Below are positions 28,183 to 36,301 of a DNA stretch of 64,000 bases, one piece after another. Location: the NCBI GenBank assembly GCA_016935365.1, contig JAFGRB010000424.1:23520-87519 (forward strand), read 5' to 3'. Source of the DNA: Deltaproteobacteria bacterium (GTDB taxonomy: Bacteria > Myxococcota > B64-G9). How positions within the stretch are numbered: position 1 is the first letter of the stretch; each line of letters opens with the position of its first letter. Position numbers and translations under genes: made by a program. The notes beneath the pieces were generated by a model. It was not told where the DNA came from. It saw nothing but the letters and a program-made list of their open reading frames with translations, and did no database searches.

Positions 28183-29679
28183 ATGAACGCATTGTTCCTG
28201 GCGCTGGCGGTCGTCCTGCCCGCCCTGTTCTGGTGGACGGAGACCGATCGGCTGGACCTGCCCAAGCAGGCTTGCCTGCTGGCCGTGGCTTTGGCCGGGC
28301 TCGGCTGGCTGATCCTGAGGGCCGGCAAGCACCGGATCGACGCGATCTCGCTGAGCCTGGCCGCGGCCTTGCTGGGCATGCTGGCGCTGGCGCCTGCGGA
28401 GGCGGCCGCCCGGGTCGAGGGCTGGGCAGGCTTGATGGCGGCGCTCTGGGTCGTGCTCGGCGCGCGGGAGACAGAAGCCGAGCGCCTGCGGGCCTGGCTC
28501 GCTCGCCTGGCTCTCGGCCTGGCCGGGCTCGCCTGGCTGCAGGCTGCAGGCCTGCCCCTGTTCAATGCCGGGATCGAGGGCTTCGAGGGCCGACGGGTGC
28601 TCGGCACGCTGGGCGGGCCAGGGCACCTGGGCTGGATGCTGGCCGGGCTGCTGCCCTGGCTGGGCTGGGGGCTGTGGAATCGCGAGCGGTGTTGGCGCTG
28701 GAGCGCAGGCGTAGGTATCGTGCTGGGCGCGGTGGTGCTCAGCGGCAGCCGCACCGCCTGGGTCATGACCGCGGTCGGGCTGCCGTTCTGGCTGCCTGTC
28801 GATCGCAAGCGTCTGCTCGCGCTCGGTGCGGTCGCGCTCGTCGCCTGCTCCCTGGCGGTCGGCCTGGACGCGCATGCCCGCCACGCCAGACTCGGCGATC
28901 GGATCGAGGATCTCTCGGAGAGCCAGGGCACGGCCCGCGGCCGGCTCTACGTGTGGCAGGTCCACCTGAGCGCCCTGACCGACCTGCTGGTCTCGCCGGG
29001 CGCGGGCCCGGAGGGCTTTCAGCGCAGCTGGCCTGCCTGGCAGGCGCATTTCCTCGCAACGCACCCGGAGCTCGAGCCGTTCCGCTCGGACCTGCGCCAC
29101 GCCCACGCAGACGCCGTGGAGCTGCTTTGCGACCTGGGCCCTGGCGGGCTGGCGCTCGCGATAGGAATCCTGGTGATCGCAGTTCGCCGACGCCGGGCCG
29201 GCGGGCATCCCTTTAGGGATCCGGTCCTGGGATGTCTGATCGTCCTGCTCGCCGGCGGCCTGGCCGCCCCGCTGTGGTCCTTCGCGCCCACGCTGGCGCT
29301 CGCCTCGCTATGCCTGGGCCTGCGCCTGGGCCCGATGCGCAGGCCCCTGTTCGCATACTCCGGCGCGGTGCTGCTCGCGGCGCTCCTGGCCGCCTCGGCC
29401 TGCCTGGGCCTGCGGCTCGGCTCGGAGATCGTCCGGGCCGAGGCCAGCCGAGCCCGGCTGGCCGCCCAGCCGGTCCAGGCCCGCAGCCTCGCAGAGCGCG
29501 CTGCCGAGATCGACGCCCGCAACCCGCTCGCCTGGATCGAGCTGGCCATGGACTGCGCGCAGCTTCGAGACGAGGGCTGCCTGTGCCAGGCGCTCCAGCA
29601 GGCCGCCCGCGACCTGCCCACGGACGCGGTCGTGGAAGCGCTCGCCCGCTGCGAGAGGCCGGCGAGGGCGTCTCGATAA
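28183..29679 (+). CDS. O-antigen ligase / Wzy-like polytopic membrane protein
   Basis: A 498-residue protein with about ten or more hydrophobic helices. The conserved Wzy_C/WaaL features are visible: GTLGGPGHLGWMLA, the SGSRTAWVMTAVG segment, and a large periplasmic loop containing GRLYVWQVHLSAL and FRSDLRHAHADAVELLCDLG. Enzymes of this family join or polymerise lipid-linked glycans at the periplasmic face. The C-terminal 80 residues are a soluble helical tail resembling one TPR-like repeat pair. It begins 5 nt after the propeller protein, so the two are probably co-expressed. The ligase-versus-polymerase choice cannot be made here. Confidence 0.75.
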   Translation: MNALFLALAVVLPALFWWTETDRLDLPKQACLLAVALAGLGWLILRAGKHRIDAISLSLAAALLGMLALAPAEAAARVEGWAGLMAALWVVLGARETEAERLRAWLARLALGLAGLAWLQAAGLPLFNAGIEGFEGRRVLGTLGGPGHLGWMLAGLLPWLGWGLWNRERCWRWSAGVGIVLGAVVLSGSRTAWVMTAVGLPFWLPVDRKRLLALGAVALVACSLAVGLDAHARHARLGDRIEDLSESQGTARGRLYVWQVHLSALTDLLVSPGAGPEGFQRSWPAWQAHFLATHPELEPFRSDLRHAHADAVELLCDLGPGGLALAIGILVIAVRRRRAGGHPFRDPVLGCLIVLLAGGLAAPLWSFAPTLALASLCLGLRLGPMRRPLFAYSGAVLLAALLAASACLGLRLGSEIVRAEASRARLAAQPVQARSLAERAAEIDARNPLAWIELAMDCAQLRDEGCLCQALQQAARDLPTDAVVEALARCERPARASR

Positions 29680-29698
29680 AAGAGTCATTCCGCTATGG

Positions 29699-32311
29699 TC
29701 ATCTCGGGTACTGTCCGAAGATCCGGATGGCGTTGAGCGAGTCCTGCGACGTCCAGCCGGAGAACACGACCAGGGAGTCCCCGCACAGGTTCGCGCAGCC
29801 GGCGCTGTCCAGGGCGTCGGACTCGGTGTGGGAGATCAAAAAGTCCCGATAGAAGGTCCCGTCCGGGTCGACCCGCGCGCCGCGGATCACCGTCTGCTCG
29901 GGGTCGCGATCGTCCTCCCAGGAAATGAGGATTCTCTCGCCGTCGAAGTGCGCCCGCGGATGGGACTGCTCGCCGTCGGCGGTCGAGATGCCGAGATAGC
30001 CCGCGCCGTCGAGGATCTCGCCGTCGGTGGTCACCTGCACGGCGTAGATGTCGCGGTTGTCCGTATCCTGCCATGCGACCAGATAGTATTCGCCGCCAAA
30101 GGCCACCGTGGGCTGGGAGGAGGTCCAGATGTCGGTGATAGGCAAGAAGGCCATGTCCAGGATCTCGCCTTCTCCGCTCACCCGCCTGCCGACCACGAAG
30201 CGCGGATCGAATGGGGTTCGCTGCCAGGTCCAGACCACCAGGTAGTCCTGCCCGTCCGATGCTGCGGACACGGAGTAGTTGTCGCCTTCCCCGGTCGAGA
30301 TGGCGACGGCGTCCTCGCGCAGCTCTCCGGATGCATCGATCCACATGCCGAGCACGTCGGTGCCGTTCTCCACCGAGCGGGTGCACACCATGAAGTAGTC
30401 GCTTCCGTCGAAGAGGATCCCCGGTGGCGCGTTGCCCACGCTGCCCTCGACGAGCAGGCGCTCGCCGGGCTCGACAGCCTGTCCATGCCGGTCCAGGACC
30501 ACTCCGTGAATCCCGCGATCCTCCTGCCCGTGGACGGTCCAGGCGACGAGGTAGTCATGCCCGTCGGAGGCAGCGGCCGGGTTCGTCTGGTCCCCTGCCG
30601 AGGTGGAGATGGAGAAGGACTCCTGGCCGATCATCGCACCGCTTCTGTCGAGCAGGGCTCCGTAGATGTCCTTCTGGTCGACCGTGTTGTCCGAGCTCCA
30701 CACCACGAGGTAGTCGGAGCCGTTCGACGCTACATTTGGCTCGTACTGGCTGTTGACGGCGAGCGAGATGTGGATGCCGGAGGTGTCGAGGACCTGGCCG
30801 TCCGTCTGGACCCTGGCGCCCGAGATGTCCGACCAGCCGGCGCTGCTGTCGGAGAAGACCACGAGGTGCCTCTCGCCGTCGAAGACCGCCGAGGGATCGA
30901 TCTGGCTCTCCGCCATCTGCACCAGCGGCATCCCGTCGGTGTCGAGAACGCTCCCGGACCTGTCCACCCAGGTCGCGTAGATGTCGGCCAGGCCCTCTCG
31001 GGCATCGTTCCAGGCGACGAAGAAGTCGCTCCCATCGAAGACGACCGTGGGATTCCCCTGCAGCTCTGGCGCCAAAGCGATCTGGATCGGCGCTGCATCC
31101 AGCACTGCGCCCGAGCTGTCGATCCGCGCGCCGAAGAGATCGGAGTGGCCGTCCGGCTCGTCCTCCCACACGACGAGGAACTCGTTTCCGCCGAATGCCA
31201 CCGCGGCGAAGGTCTGGTTCGCTGCGGAGTCCGAGATCCGGAATCCGTCCGGATCGAGAACTGCGCCCGAGCTTTCGACTCTCGCGCCATAGATGCACGG
31301 CGCGGCGTGCCGCTCGTCCTGCCATGCGATCAGGTAGCTGTCCTGGCCGAAGGCCAGGGCCGGAAACTTGGCCAGGTCCGTGCGGACGGAGACGGGGAAG
31401 CCGTTCGGATCGAGCACCGTCCCGGAGCCTTCGACCCGAGCTGCGTAGATGTCGCATTGAAAGTCTCGGTTGTCGAGCCAGGCCACCATGTAGTTCGTCC
31501 CGTCGAAGGCCATCGAGGGAAGCAGCTGGTCCTCCGATGCATCGCAGAGCGCGAAGGGCTCGGGATCGAGCAGCGTGCCATCGGTGGAGATCCGGGCGCC
31601 GAAGATATCGAAGCTGGTTCCGCTCACCTGGTCCCAGACCACCAGGTAGCTCGTACCGTCGAACGCCACCTGCGGATCCATCTCGCTGTCGACGCCGTTC
31701 GAGATCTGGATGCCGCCCGGATCCAGGACCGCGCCTTCCCGATCCACCCGCGAGCAGTAGATGTCCGAGTGCGAGCCGCCGCGATAGTCGGCCCAGACCA
31801 CGAGGTAGTTCGTGCCGTCGAAGGCCACCGCCGGGGTGTCCTGGCCGCGGTCTGCGAGCCCGAAGATGATGTCCTCGACGATCATGAAGTCGCCTTCGGG
31901 CATCCGGGGATCGCACTCGAACGCCTCGCCCGAAAGGTCGATTTCCAGATGGGGCTCGTTCGCCGAGCTGTTCTCCACCACCAGGGCAGCCTGGGCCTGG
32001 CCATCGCTCGAAGGAGCGAAGGTGACCGCAATCTCGTGCACCTCGCCCGGAAGGATCTCCATCACCTCGGATTCGTACGAGAAATCATCGGACGAGCCCG
32101 CGAGTGTGATCTCGGTGATGGCGATCGGGATCGCGTCGGACGGGTTGGAGAGCGAGACGCACAGCTGCTTGCTCTTCCCCACGGGCACGGTGCCGAAATC
32201 CAGCGATTCAGGCTCAGCCAGGATGGAGGCCGGGCCCTCCGCCTCTCCGTCCGAGCAGGCAAGGCAGAAGAACAGGCTCCATGACAAGAGTGCGAGGTAT
32301 GCAGCTTTCAT
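29699..32311 (-). CDS. repeat lipoprotein with ASH/HYDIN-like domain
   Basis: ATG 32311 follows GGGAGGG. The signal peptide ends FFCLAC with a lipid Cys. Residues about 30-125 form an ASPM-SPD2-Hydin-type beta-sandwich (SLDFGTVPVGKSKQLCVSLSN). The rest is 14 repeats of about 50 residues with the core AFDGxxYLVVWxDxR, DIYGARVDxxGxVLD, likely forming beta-propeller or solenoid sheets. This repeat style is frequent in secreted proteins of Myxococcota. No catalytic motif is visible. The gene is divergent from the prolyl oligopeptidase and convergent with the O-antigen-ligase-like gene, with 19 nt between stops. Confidence 0.8.
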   Translation of the reverse strand: MKAAYLALLSWSLFFCLACSDGEAEGPASILAEPESLDFGTVPVGKSKQLCVSLSNPSDAIPIAITEITLAGSSDDFSYESEVMEILPGEVHEIAVTFAPSSDGQAQAALVVENSSANEPHLEIDLSGEAFECDPRMPEGDFMIVEDIIFGLADRGQDTPAVAFDGTNYLVVWADYRGGSHSDIYCSRVDREGAVLDPGGIQISNGVDSEMDPQVAFDGTSYLVVWDQVSGTSFDIFGARISTDGTLLDPEPFALCDASEDQLLPSMAFDGTNYMVAWLDNRDFQCDIYAARVEGSGTVLDPNGFPVSVRTDLAKFPALAFGQDSYLIAWQDERHAAPCIYGARVESSGAVLDPDGFRISDSAANQTFAAVAFGGNEFLVVWEDEPDGHSDLFGARIDSSGAVLDAAPIQIALAPELQGNPTVVFDGSDFFVAWNDAREGLADIYATWVDRSGSVLDTDGMPLVQMAESQIDPSAVFDGERHLVVFSDSSAGWSDISGARVQTDGQVLDTSGIHISLAVNSQYEPNVASNGSDYLVVWSSDNTVDQKDIYGALLDRSGAMIGQESFSISTSAGDQTNPAAASDGHDYLVAWTVHGQEDRGIHGVVLDRHGQAVEPGERLLVEGSVGNAPPGILFDGSDYFMVCTRSVENGTDVLGMWIDASGELREDAVAISTGEGDNYSVSAASDGQDYLVVWTWQRTPFDPRFVVGRRVSGEGEILDMAFLPITDIWTSSQPTVAFGGEYYLVAWQDTDNRDIYAVQVTTDGEILDGAGYLGISTADGEQSHPRAHFDGERILISWEDDRDPEQTVIRGARVDPDGTFYRDFLISHTESDALDSAGCANLCGDSLVVFSGWTSQDSLNAIRIFGQYPR

Positions 32312-32397
32312 GTGGCGCCCTCCCATAGGCATCTCATTGTGGCTTTTTGCATCCGATGGGTAAAGGGGTAAAGTACGGAGACGAGAGGAGGACCCGC

Positions 32398-34539
32398 ATG
32401 CGCATACCCGGACCGCTGCGATCCATCCGCCCCCTCCAGCTCCTCGCGCTGGTGTGGCTGACGCTTCCGTCCTGCCAGCATGCCCGCGGCCCGTGGGGCT
32501 ACCCCGAGGCCCGCCAGGCGGACGTGGTGGACGTCTACCACGGTGTCGAAGTGCCCGATCCCTATCGCTGGCTCGAGGATCCGGATGCGCCCGAGACGTT
32601 GGCCTGGGTCGAGGCCCAGAACGAGCTCACCCGCCGCTTCGTCCGCACGCCGAGCTGGGCGCGTTTGAGAGAGCGACTTGCAGAGCTGCACGACTACGCG
32701 CGCCTGAGCGTGCCCGTGAAGCGGGGCGGCAAGATCTTCTACACCCGCGCAGAGGGCACGCAGAATCAGCCCCGGCTTCTCGTCGAGCCGGCCGGCGGCG
32801 GCGAGGCCAGCGTGGTGCTGGATCCGAACCGCTGGAGCGAGGACGGGACCGCCGCGCTCGGCTCCTTCTCGCCCAGCCGGGACGGAGCCCGCGTCGCCTA
32901 CGCGCGCAGCATGCACGGCTCGGACTGGGAGGAGATCCGGGTGCGGGATCTGGCCTCGGGCGAGGACGGGCCCGAGGTGCTCGAGTGGTGCAAGTTCTCG
33001 GCCGTGGCATGGAAGCCCGACGGCTCAGGCTTCTTCTACAACCGCTACCCGGATCCGACCGGCCGGCCGCCCGAGCAGCATCACACGCACAACAAGGTCT
33101 ACTTCCACGCGCTCGGCACGCCGCAGTCGAGCGACGCGCTGGTCTACGAGCGTCCGGACGCCGAGCTGCTGTCCTTCTACCCCCAGGTCAGCCAGGACGG
33201 CCGCTACCTGGTGCTCACGGTCTACCAGGGAACCGATCCCAAGAACCGCATCTATGTTCGAAAGCTCGACTCGAGCGAAGACTTCGTTCGCCTGCTGGAC
33301 GGTGCGGACGCATCGTACACCTACCTGGAGAACATCGGCACGACGTTCTACTTCCGGACCGACCTGGACGCGCCCCGCTACCGGATCGTGGCGATCGACC
33401 TCACGCGTCCCCAGCCGAAGAGCTGGCGCGAGGTGGTGGCCGAGCTAGGAGGCAGCGAGGTCATCGAGCACGTGGAGATGGTCAACAACCGCTTCGTCTG
33501 CGCGGTGCTGGACGAAGCCCATAGCCGCCTGCGGATCTACGACCTCAACGGCAGACAGGTGCGAGAGATCGCCCTGCCCGGGATCGGTTCGGTCTTCTCC
33601 ATTTCGGGCGAGCGGGAAGATGCCGAGTTCTTCTACGACTACACGTCTTGCTTGCAGCCCTTCACGGTCTATCGCTACCGCTTCGAGTCCGGGCGCAGCG
33701 AGCGCGTCTGGGATGTGAAGCAGCCCCTGGACCCGAGCGCCTATGTGACCCGACAGGTCTTCTACCGCTCGAAGGACGGCACCCGCATCCCCATGTCCAT
33801 CACCCACCGCAAGGATCTGCCCCGGGACGGTTCGGCGCCGGCCCTGCTGTACGGATACGGGGGCTTCAACATCAGCCTGACGCCCTATTTCTCGATCCGA
33901 CCCCTGCTCATGCTCGAGCGGGGCGGCGTCTTCGCCGTGGCCAACCTGCGCGGGGGCGGGGAGTACGGCGAGGCCTGGCACCAGGCGGGAATCCTATCCC
34001 GCAAGCAGAACGTCTTCGACGACTTCATCGCGGCGGCCGAGCACCTGCTGCGCGAGGGCTACACGCAACCGGAGCGCTTGGCCATCATGGGTGGCTCGAA
34101 CGGCGGGCTTCTGACGGCCGCCTGCATGCTGCAGCGCCCCGAGCTCTTCGGCGCGGTGGTCTCGGCCGTGCCGGTCATCGACATGCTGCGCTACCACAAG
34201 TTCACCGTGGGCCGCTTCTGGGTCTCCGACTACGGCAACGCGGAGCAGAGCAAGGCGCAGTTCGACTTTCTGCGCGCCTACTCGCCCCTGCACAACGTCG
34301 AGCAGGGCAAGGTCTACCCGCCGGTGCTGATCACGACCGCGGACACCGATGACCGGGTCGTGCCCGCGCACGGCAAAAAGTTCGCGGCCGCACTGCAGCA
34401 GAAAGCCGATCCGACCCATCCGGTCCTGCTCCGGGTCGAGACCAAGGCCGGCCACGGGCGCGGCAAGCCCACATCCAAGCGCATCGAGGAGTACGCGGAT
34501 ATCTACGGCTTCTTGTTCCGGGTGCTGGGTGTGGATTGA
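32398..34539 (+). CDS. prolyl oligopeptidase family serine peptidase (S9A), lipoprotein
   Basis: Cuts short peptides after proline. ATG 32398 follows GAGAGGAGG and gives a signal peptide with lipobox LPSC, so the enzyme is exported and probably lipid-anchored. The mature protein opens YPEARQADVVDVYHGVEVPDPYRWLED, the S9A N-terminal signature, then a seven-bladed propeller and the C-terminal hydrolase. The catalytic triad is Ser567 in GGSNGG, Asp651 or 652 in ADTDDRVVP, and His686 in KAGHGRG. At 713 residues it is full length. Its last 37 nt are overlapped by the convergent nucleotidyltransferase gene. Confidence 0.92.
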   Translation: MRIPGPLRSIRPLQLLALVWLTLPSCQHARGPWGYPEARQADVVDVYHGVEVPDPYRWLEDPDAPETLAWVEAQNELTRRFVRTPSWARLRERLAELHDYARLSVPVKRGGKIFYTRAEGTQNQPRLLVEPAGGGEASVVLDPNRWSEDGTAALGSFSPSRDGARVAYARSMHGSDWEEIRVRDLASGEDGPEVLEWCKFSAVAWKPDGSGFFYNRYPDPTGRPPEQHHTHNKVYFHALGTPQSSDALVYERPDAELLSFYPQVSQDGRYLVLTVYQGTDPKNRIYVRKLDSSEDFVRLLDGADASYTYLENIGTTFYFRTDLDAPRYRIVAIDLTRPQPKSWREVVAELGGSEVIEHVEMVNNRFVCAVLDEAHSRLRIYDLNGRQVREIALPGIGSVFSISGEREDAEFFYDYTSCLQPFTVYRYRFESGRSERVWDVKQPLDPSAYVTRQVFYRSKDGTRIPMSITHRKDLPRDGSAPALLYGYGGFNISLTPYFSIRPLLMLERGGVFAVANLRGGGEYGEAWHQAGILSRKQNVFDDFIAAAEHLLREGYTQPERLAIMGGSNGGLLTAACMLQRPELFGAVVSAVPVIDMLRYHKFTVGRFWVSDYGNAEQSKAQFDFLRAYSPLHNVEQGKVYPPVLITTADTDDRVVPAHGKKFAAALQQKADPTHPVLLRVETKAGHGRGKPTSKRIEEYADIYGFLFRVLGVD

Positions 34540-34985
34540 TGCTGGGCGGTGAGCTTCTGGAGGTCCAGGAGATCCTGCTGCCGTCCAGTGCTTCGCTTGT
34601 TGGCCACGAGATCATCTCGGTGGATCACGAGCAGGCGCGCGCCTGCGTAATCGGACTCGACTCGTCTCGCCCATGCCTGGCTGAACTCCACTCCGTCGAT
34701 CTCGTTCACGATGTCGATCCGGTTGGGGGGAACGCCCAGCTGCACCACCCTGCCCGGGGAAGTGAAGTCCTCTGCCTTCAGGTCCAGATCGGAAAAGCCG
34801 AAGCCGGCCAGCGCATCGAGTATCTTCCGGGCGTTCTCCGGCGTGGCCCGGACCCAGAAGTCGATGTCCTTGGTGAATCGGGGCCAGCCGTGGAATGCGA
34901 GCGCATGGCCGCCCACCAGGAGGTACTCAACTCCGCTTCGGTTCAAGCACTCGATAAACTCGACGAAATCTCTGCTCAGGCTCAT
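34503..34985 (-). CDS. nucleotidyltransferase-fold protein (DUF6036/AbiEii-like), possible toxin
   Basis: A 160-residue minimal nucleotidyltransferase. GVEYLLVGGHALAFHG contains the GG motif of the family, and TKDIDFWV is the DxD catalytic pair; a third acidic residue is in NRIDIVNEIDG. Proteins like this are commonly encoded behind a small partner and are treated as toxin-antitoxin or abortive-infection components. Here the start ATG 34985 lies inside the end of the small gene 34927-35124, with a 59-nt overlap in another frame. The 3' end overlaps the prolyl oligopeptidase gene by 37 nt. Toxicity is inference. Confidence 0.7.
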   Translation of the reverse strand: MSLSRDFVEFIECLNRSGVEYLLVGGHALAFHGWPRFTKDIDFWVRATPENARKILDALAGFGFSDLDLKAEDFTSPGRVVQLGVPPNRIDIVNEIDGVEFSQAWARRVESDYAGARLLVIHRDDLVANKRSTGRQQDLLDLQKLTAQHQSTPSTRNKKP

Positions 34986-35124
34986 TCCGTAGCCTCAGGT
35001 ACTCCCGAACGCACTCGCCCACTGCATCGAGGCGTTGCTGGGGGCTCATCTGCAGCCAGTAGGCGAGCTCTGCTCGATCCGCCTCGGCGTGTGACTCGAA
35101 CACTCTCACGGTGCGCTTGTCCAC
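34927..35124 (-). CDS. small partner protein of the nucleotidyltransferase, possible antitoxin
   Basis: A 65-residue soluble protein. GTG 35124 follows AGGAGG by 5 nt; the in-frame upstream ATG lacks such a site. It begins VDKRTVRVFESHAEADRAEL and continues with a helical MSPQQRLDAVGECVREYL, ending in a basic QRFRRVYRVLEPKR. This pattern (a short beta strand, an SPxxRL helix, a VYRVLE end) is one I know from small genes next to nucleotidyltransferase-fold genes. It overlaps that gene by 59 nt, so translation is probably coupled. Confidence 0.6.
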   Translation of the reverse strand: MDKRTVRVFESHAEADRAELAYWLQMSPQQRLDAVGECVREYLRLRNEPEQRFRRVYRVLEPKRS

Positions 35125-35167
35125 GGCGGCCTCCTGGGACCTCGAGCATTGTATCACACCGGCTCTT

Positions 35168-36301
35168 TCAAGGCCTGCGTTGCGTTGCGCTTTCGACCAG
35201 GCGCTCGGAGATCAGCTTCCAGAAAGCGGCCAGGAAGGCGCGTGCCCGGGGACTGCGCTGCAGGCGCGCGTGGACGAAGTTCTGCTCGGGGCTGTCCTCG
35301 CGCTCGCGGTAGACCAGGTCATCGCGGTAGAGGATGCGCTTCTCGGGATGGAACTGCACCCCGAAGACAGACGGGAAGCGCTTGTGCACAAGCGCCTCCA
35401 CCACCTTGCCGTCCAGCGAGCTGGCCACGGTCTCGAGATCCCCGGCCAGCCGTCCGACGGCCTGGTGGTGGAGGCTGAAGACGGTGACCGTGCGCTTCTT
35501 CGACTTCGGCATGAGATGCCGGGTGAGTGCGTGGCGCCGGAAGCGCACCTCGTGCAGCACGCCCCAGCCGACCCCTTCGGCCGGGTGCATCTGGGCATAC
35601 GCCGAGCGATGACGCTCGGACGCGGGCGCCTCGGCGTATTCCTCCAGGGTCCGCAGCCCGTAGATCTCCGAGGGGATGTCCTGGACCAGGCTGCCTCCGA
35701 GGGCCACGTTGAGCGACTGCATGCCCAGGCAGATCCCCAGGAGCAGATAGCCCGGCCGCTCGTGCTCGCGCAGAAGCGGCTCGTGTTCGTGCCCGTCGCC
35801 GCGCAGCAGCGCATGGATCAAGGCCAGCTCGAAGAAGTGGCGGGGCGGATCCTCGATCGCCGTGGTCAGCCGGGTGGCCTGCCCATAGAGCGCCGGCGGG
35901 ATGTCGGGCCCGCCGGTGAGGATCAGGCCATCCGACTCCGCGAGCAGCTTCGAGAAGGTCTCCCGGCAACCGTTCTTGCCGAGGGCCGTCTTCGCGCTCA
36001 CCCGGCAGTCGATGCGCATCAGCTGCATCCAGTCGGGGCCCTCCTCCTCGAGGTAGCGCTGGCTGTCGCTGTACGTCTCCCACTCGGCCGCGTGGTGGAT
36101 GCCTACGACTCGCAGGCCGGGCACCTCGAGCAGCTTCTCGTCCACGAGGGTGGCCAGGTTGCGAAGCTCGCGAGGCTTGGGGTGGGTCAGCAGCAAGACC
36201 ACGTCGCCGCTGCGCGCCGGCAAGGCGAGCAGGATGCCGAGCGCGAAGGCGAGCAGCCGAAGGCCGCGTCGCGCGGTGGCAGCCCGTCTGCTCACGCTCA
36301 C
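35168..36301 (-). CDS. exported class I glutamine-amidotransferase-like hydrolase (peptidase C26 type)
   Basis: Resembles gamma-glutamyl-GABA hydrolase (PuuD)/peptidase C26. Key residues: an oxyanion region GLILTGGPDIPP, nucleophile Cys in LLGICLGMQSLNVALGG, and the His/Glu pair in VFGVQFHPEKR. The N-terminus is a signal peptide (LRLLAFALGILLALPARS), so the enzyme acts in the periplasm or outside, unusual for this family. At 377 residues it is longer than PuuD (about 254), mainly by an N-terminal domain. The start overlaps the urocanase stop by ATGA, pointing to coupled translation. Confidence 0.75.
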   Translation of the reverse strand: MSVSRRAATARRGLRLLAFALGILLALPARSGDVVLLLTHPKPRELRNLATLVDEKLLEVPGLRVVGIHHAAEWETYSDSQRYLEEEGPDWMQLMRIDCRVSAKTALGKNGCRETFSKLLAESDGLILTGGPDIPPALYGQATRLTTAIEDPPRHFFELALIHALLRGDGHEHEPLLREHERPGYLLLGICLGMQSLNVALGGSLVQDIPSEIYGLRTLEEYAEAPASERHRSAYAQMHPAEGVGWGVLHEVRFRRHALTRHLMPKSKKRTVTVFSLHHQAVGRLAGDLETVASSLDGKVVEALVHKRFPSVFGVQFHPEKRILYRDDLVYREREDSPEQNFVHARLQRSPRARAFLAAFWKLISERLVESATQRRP

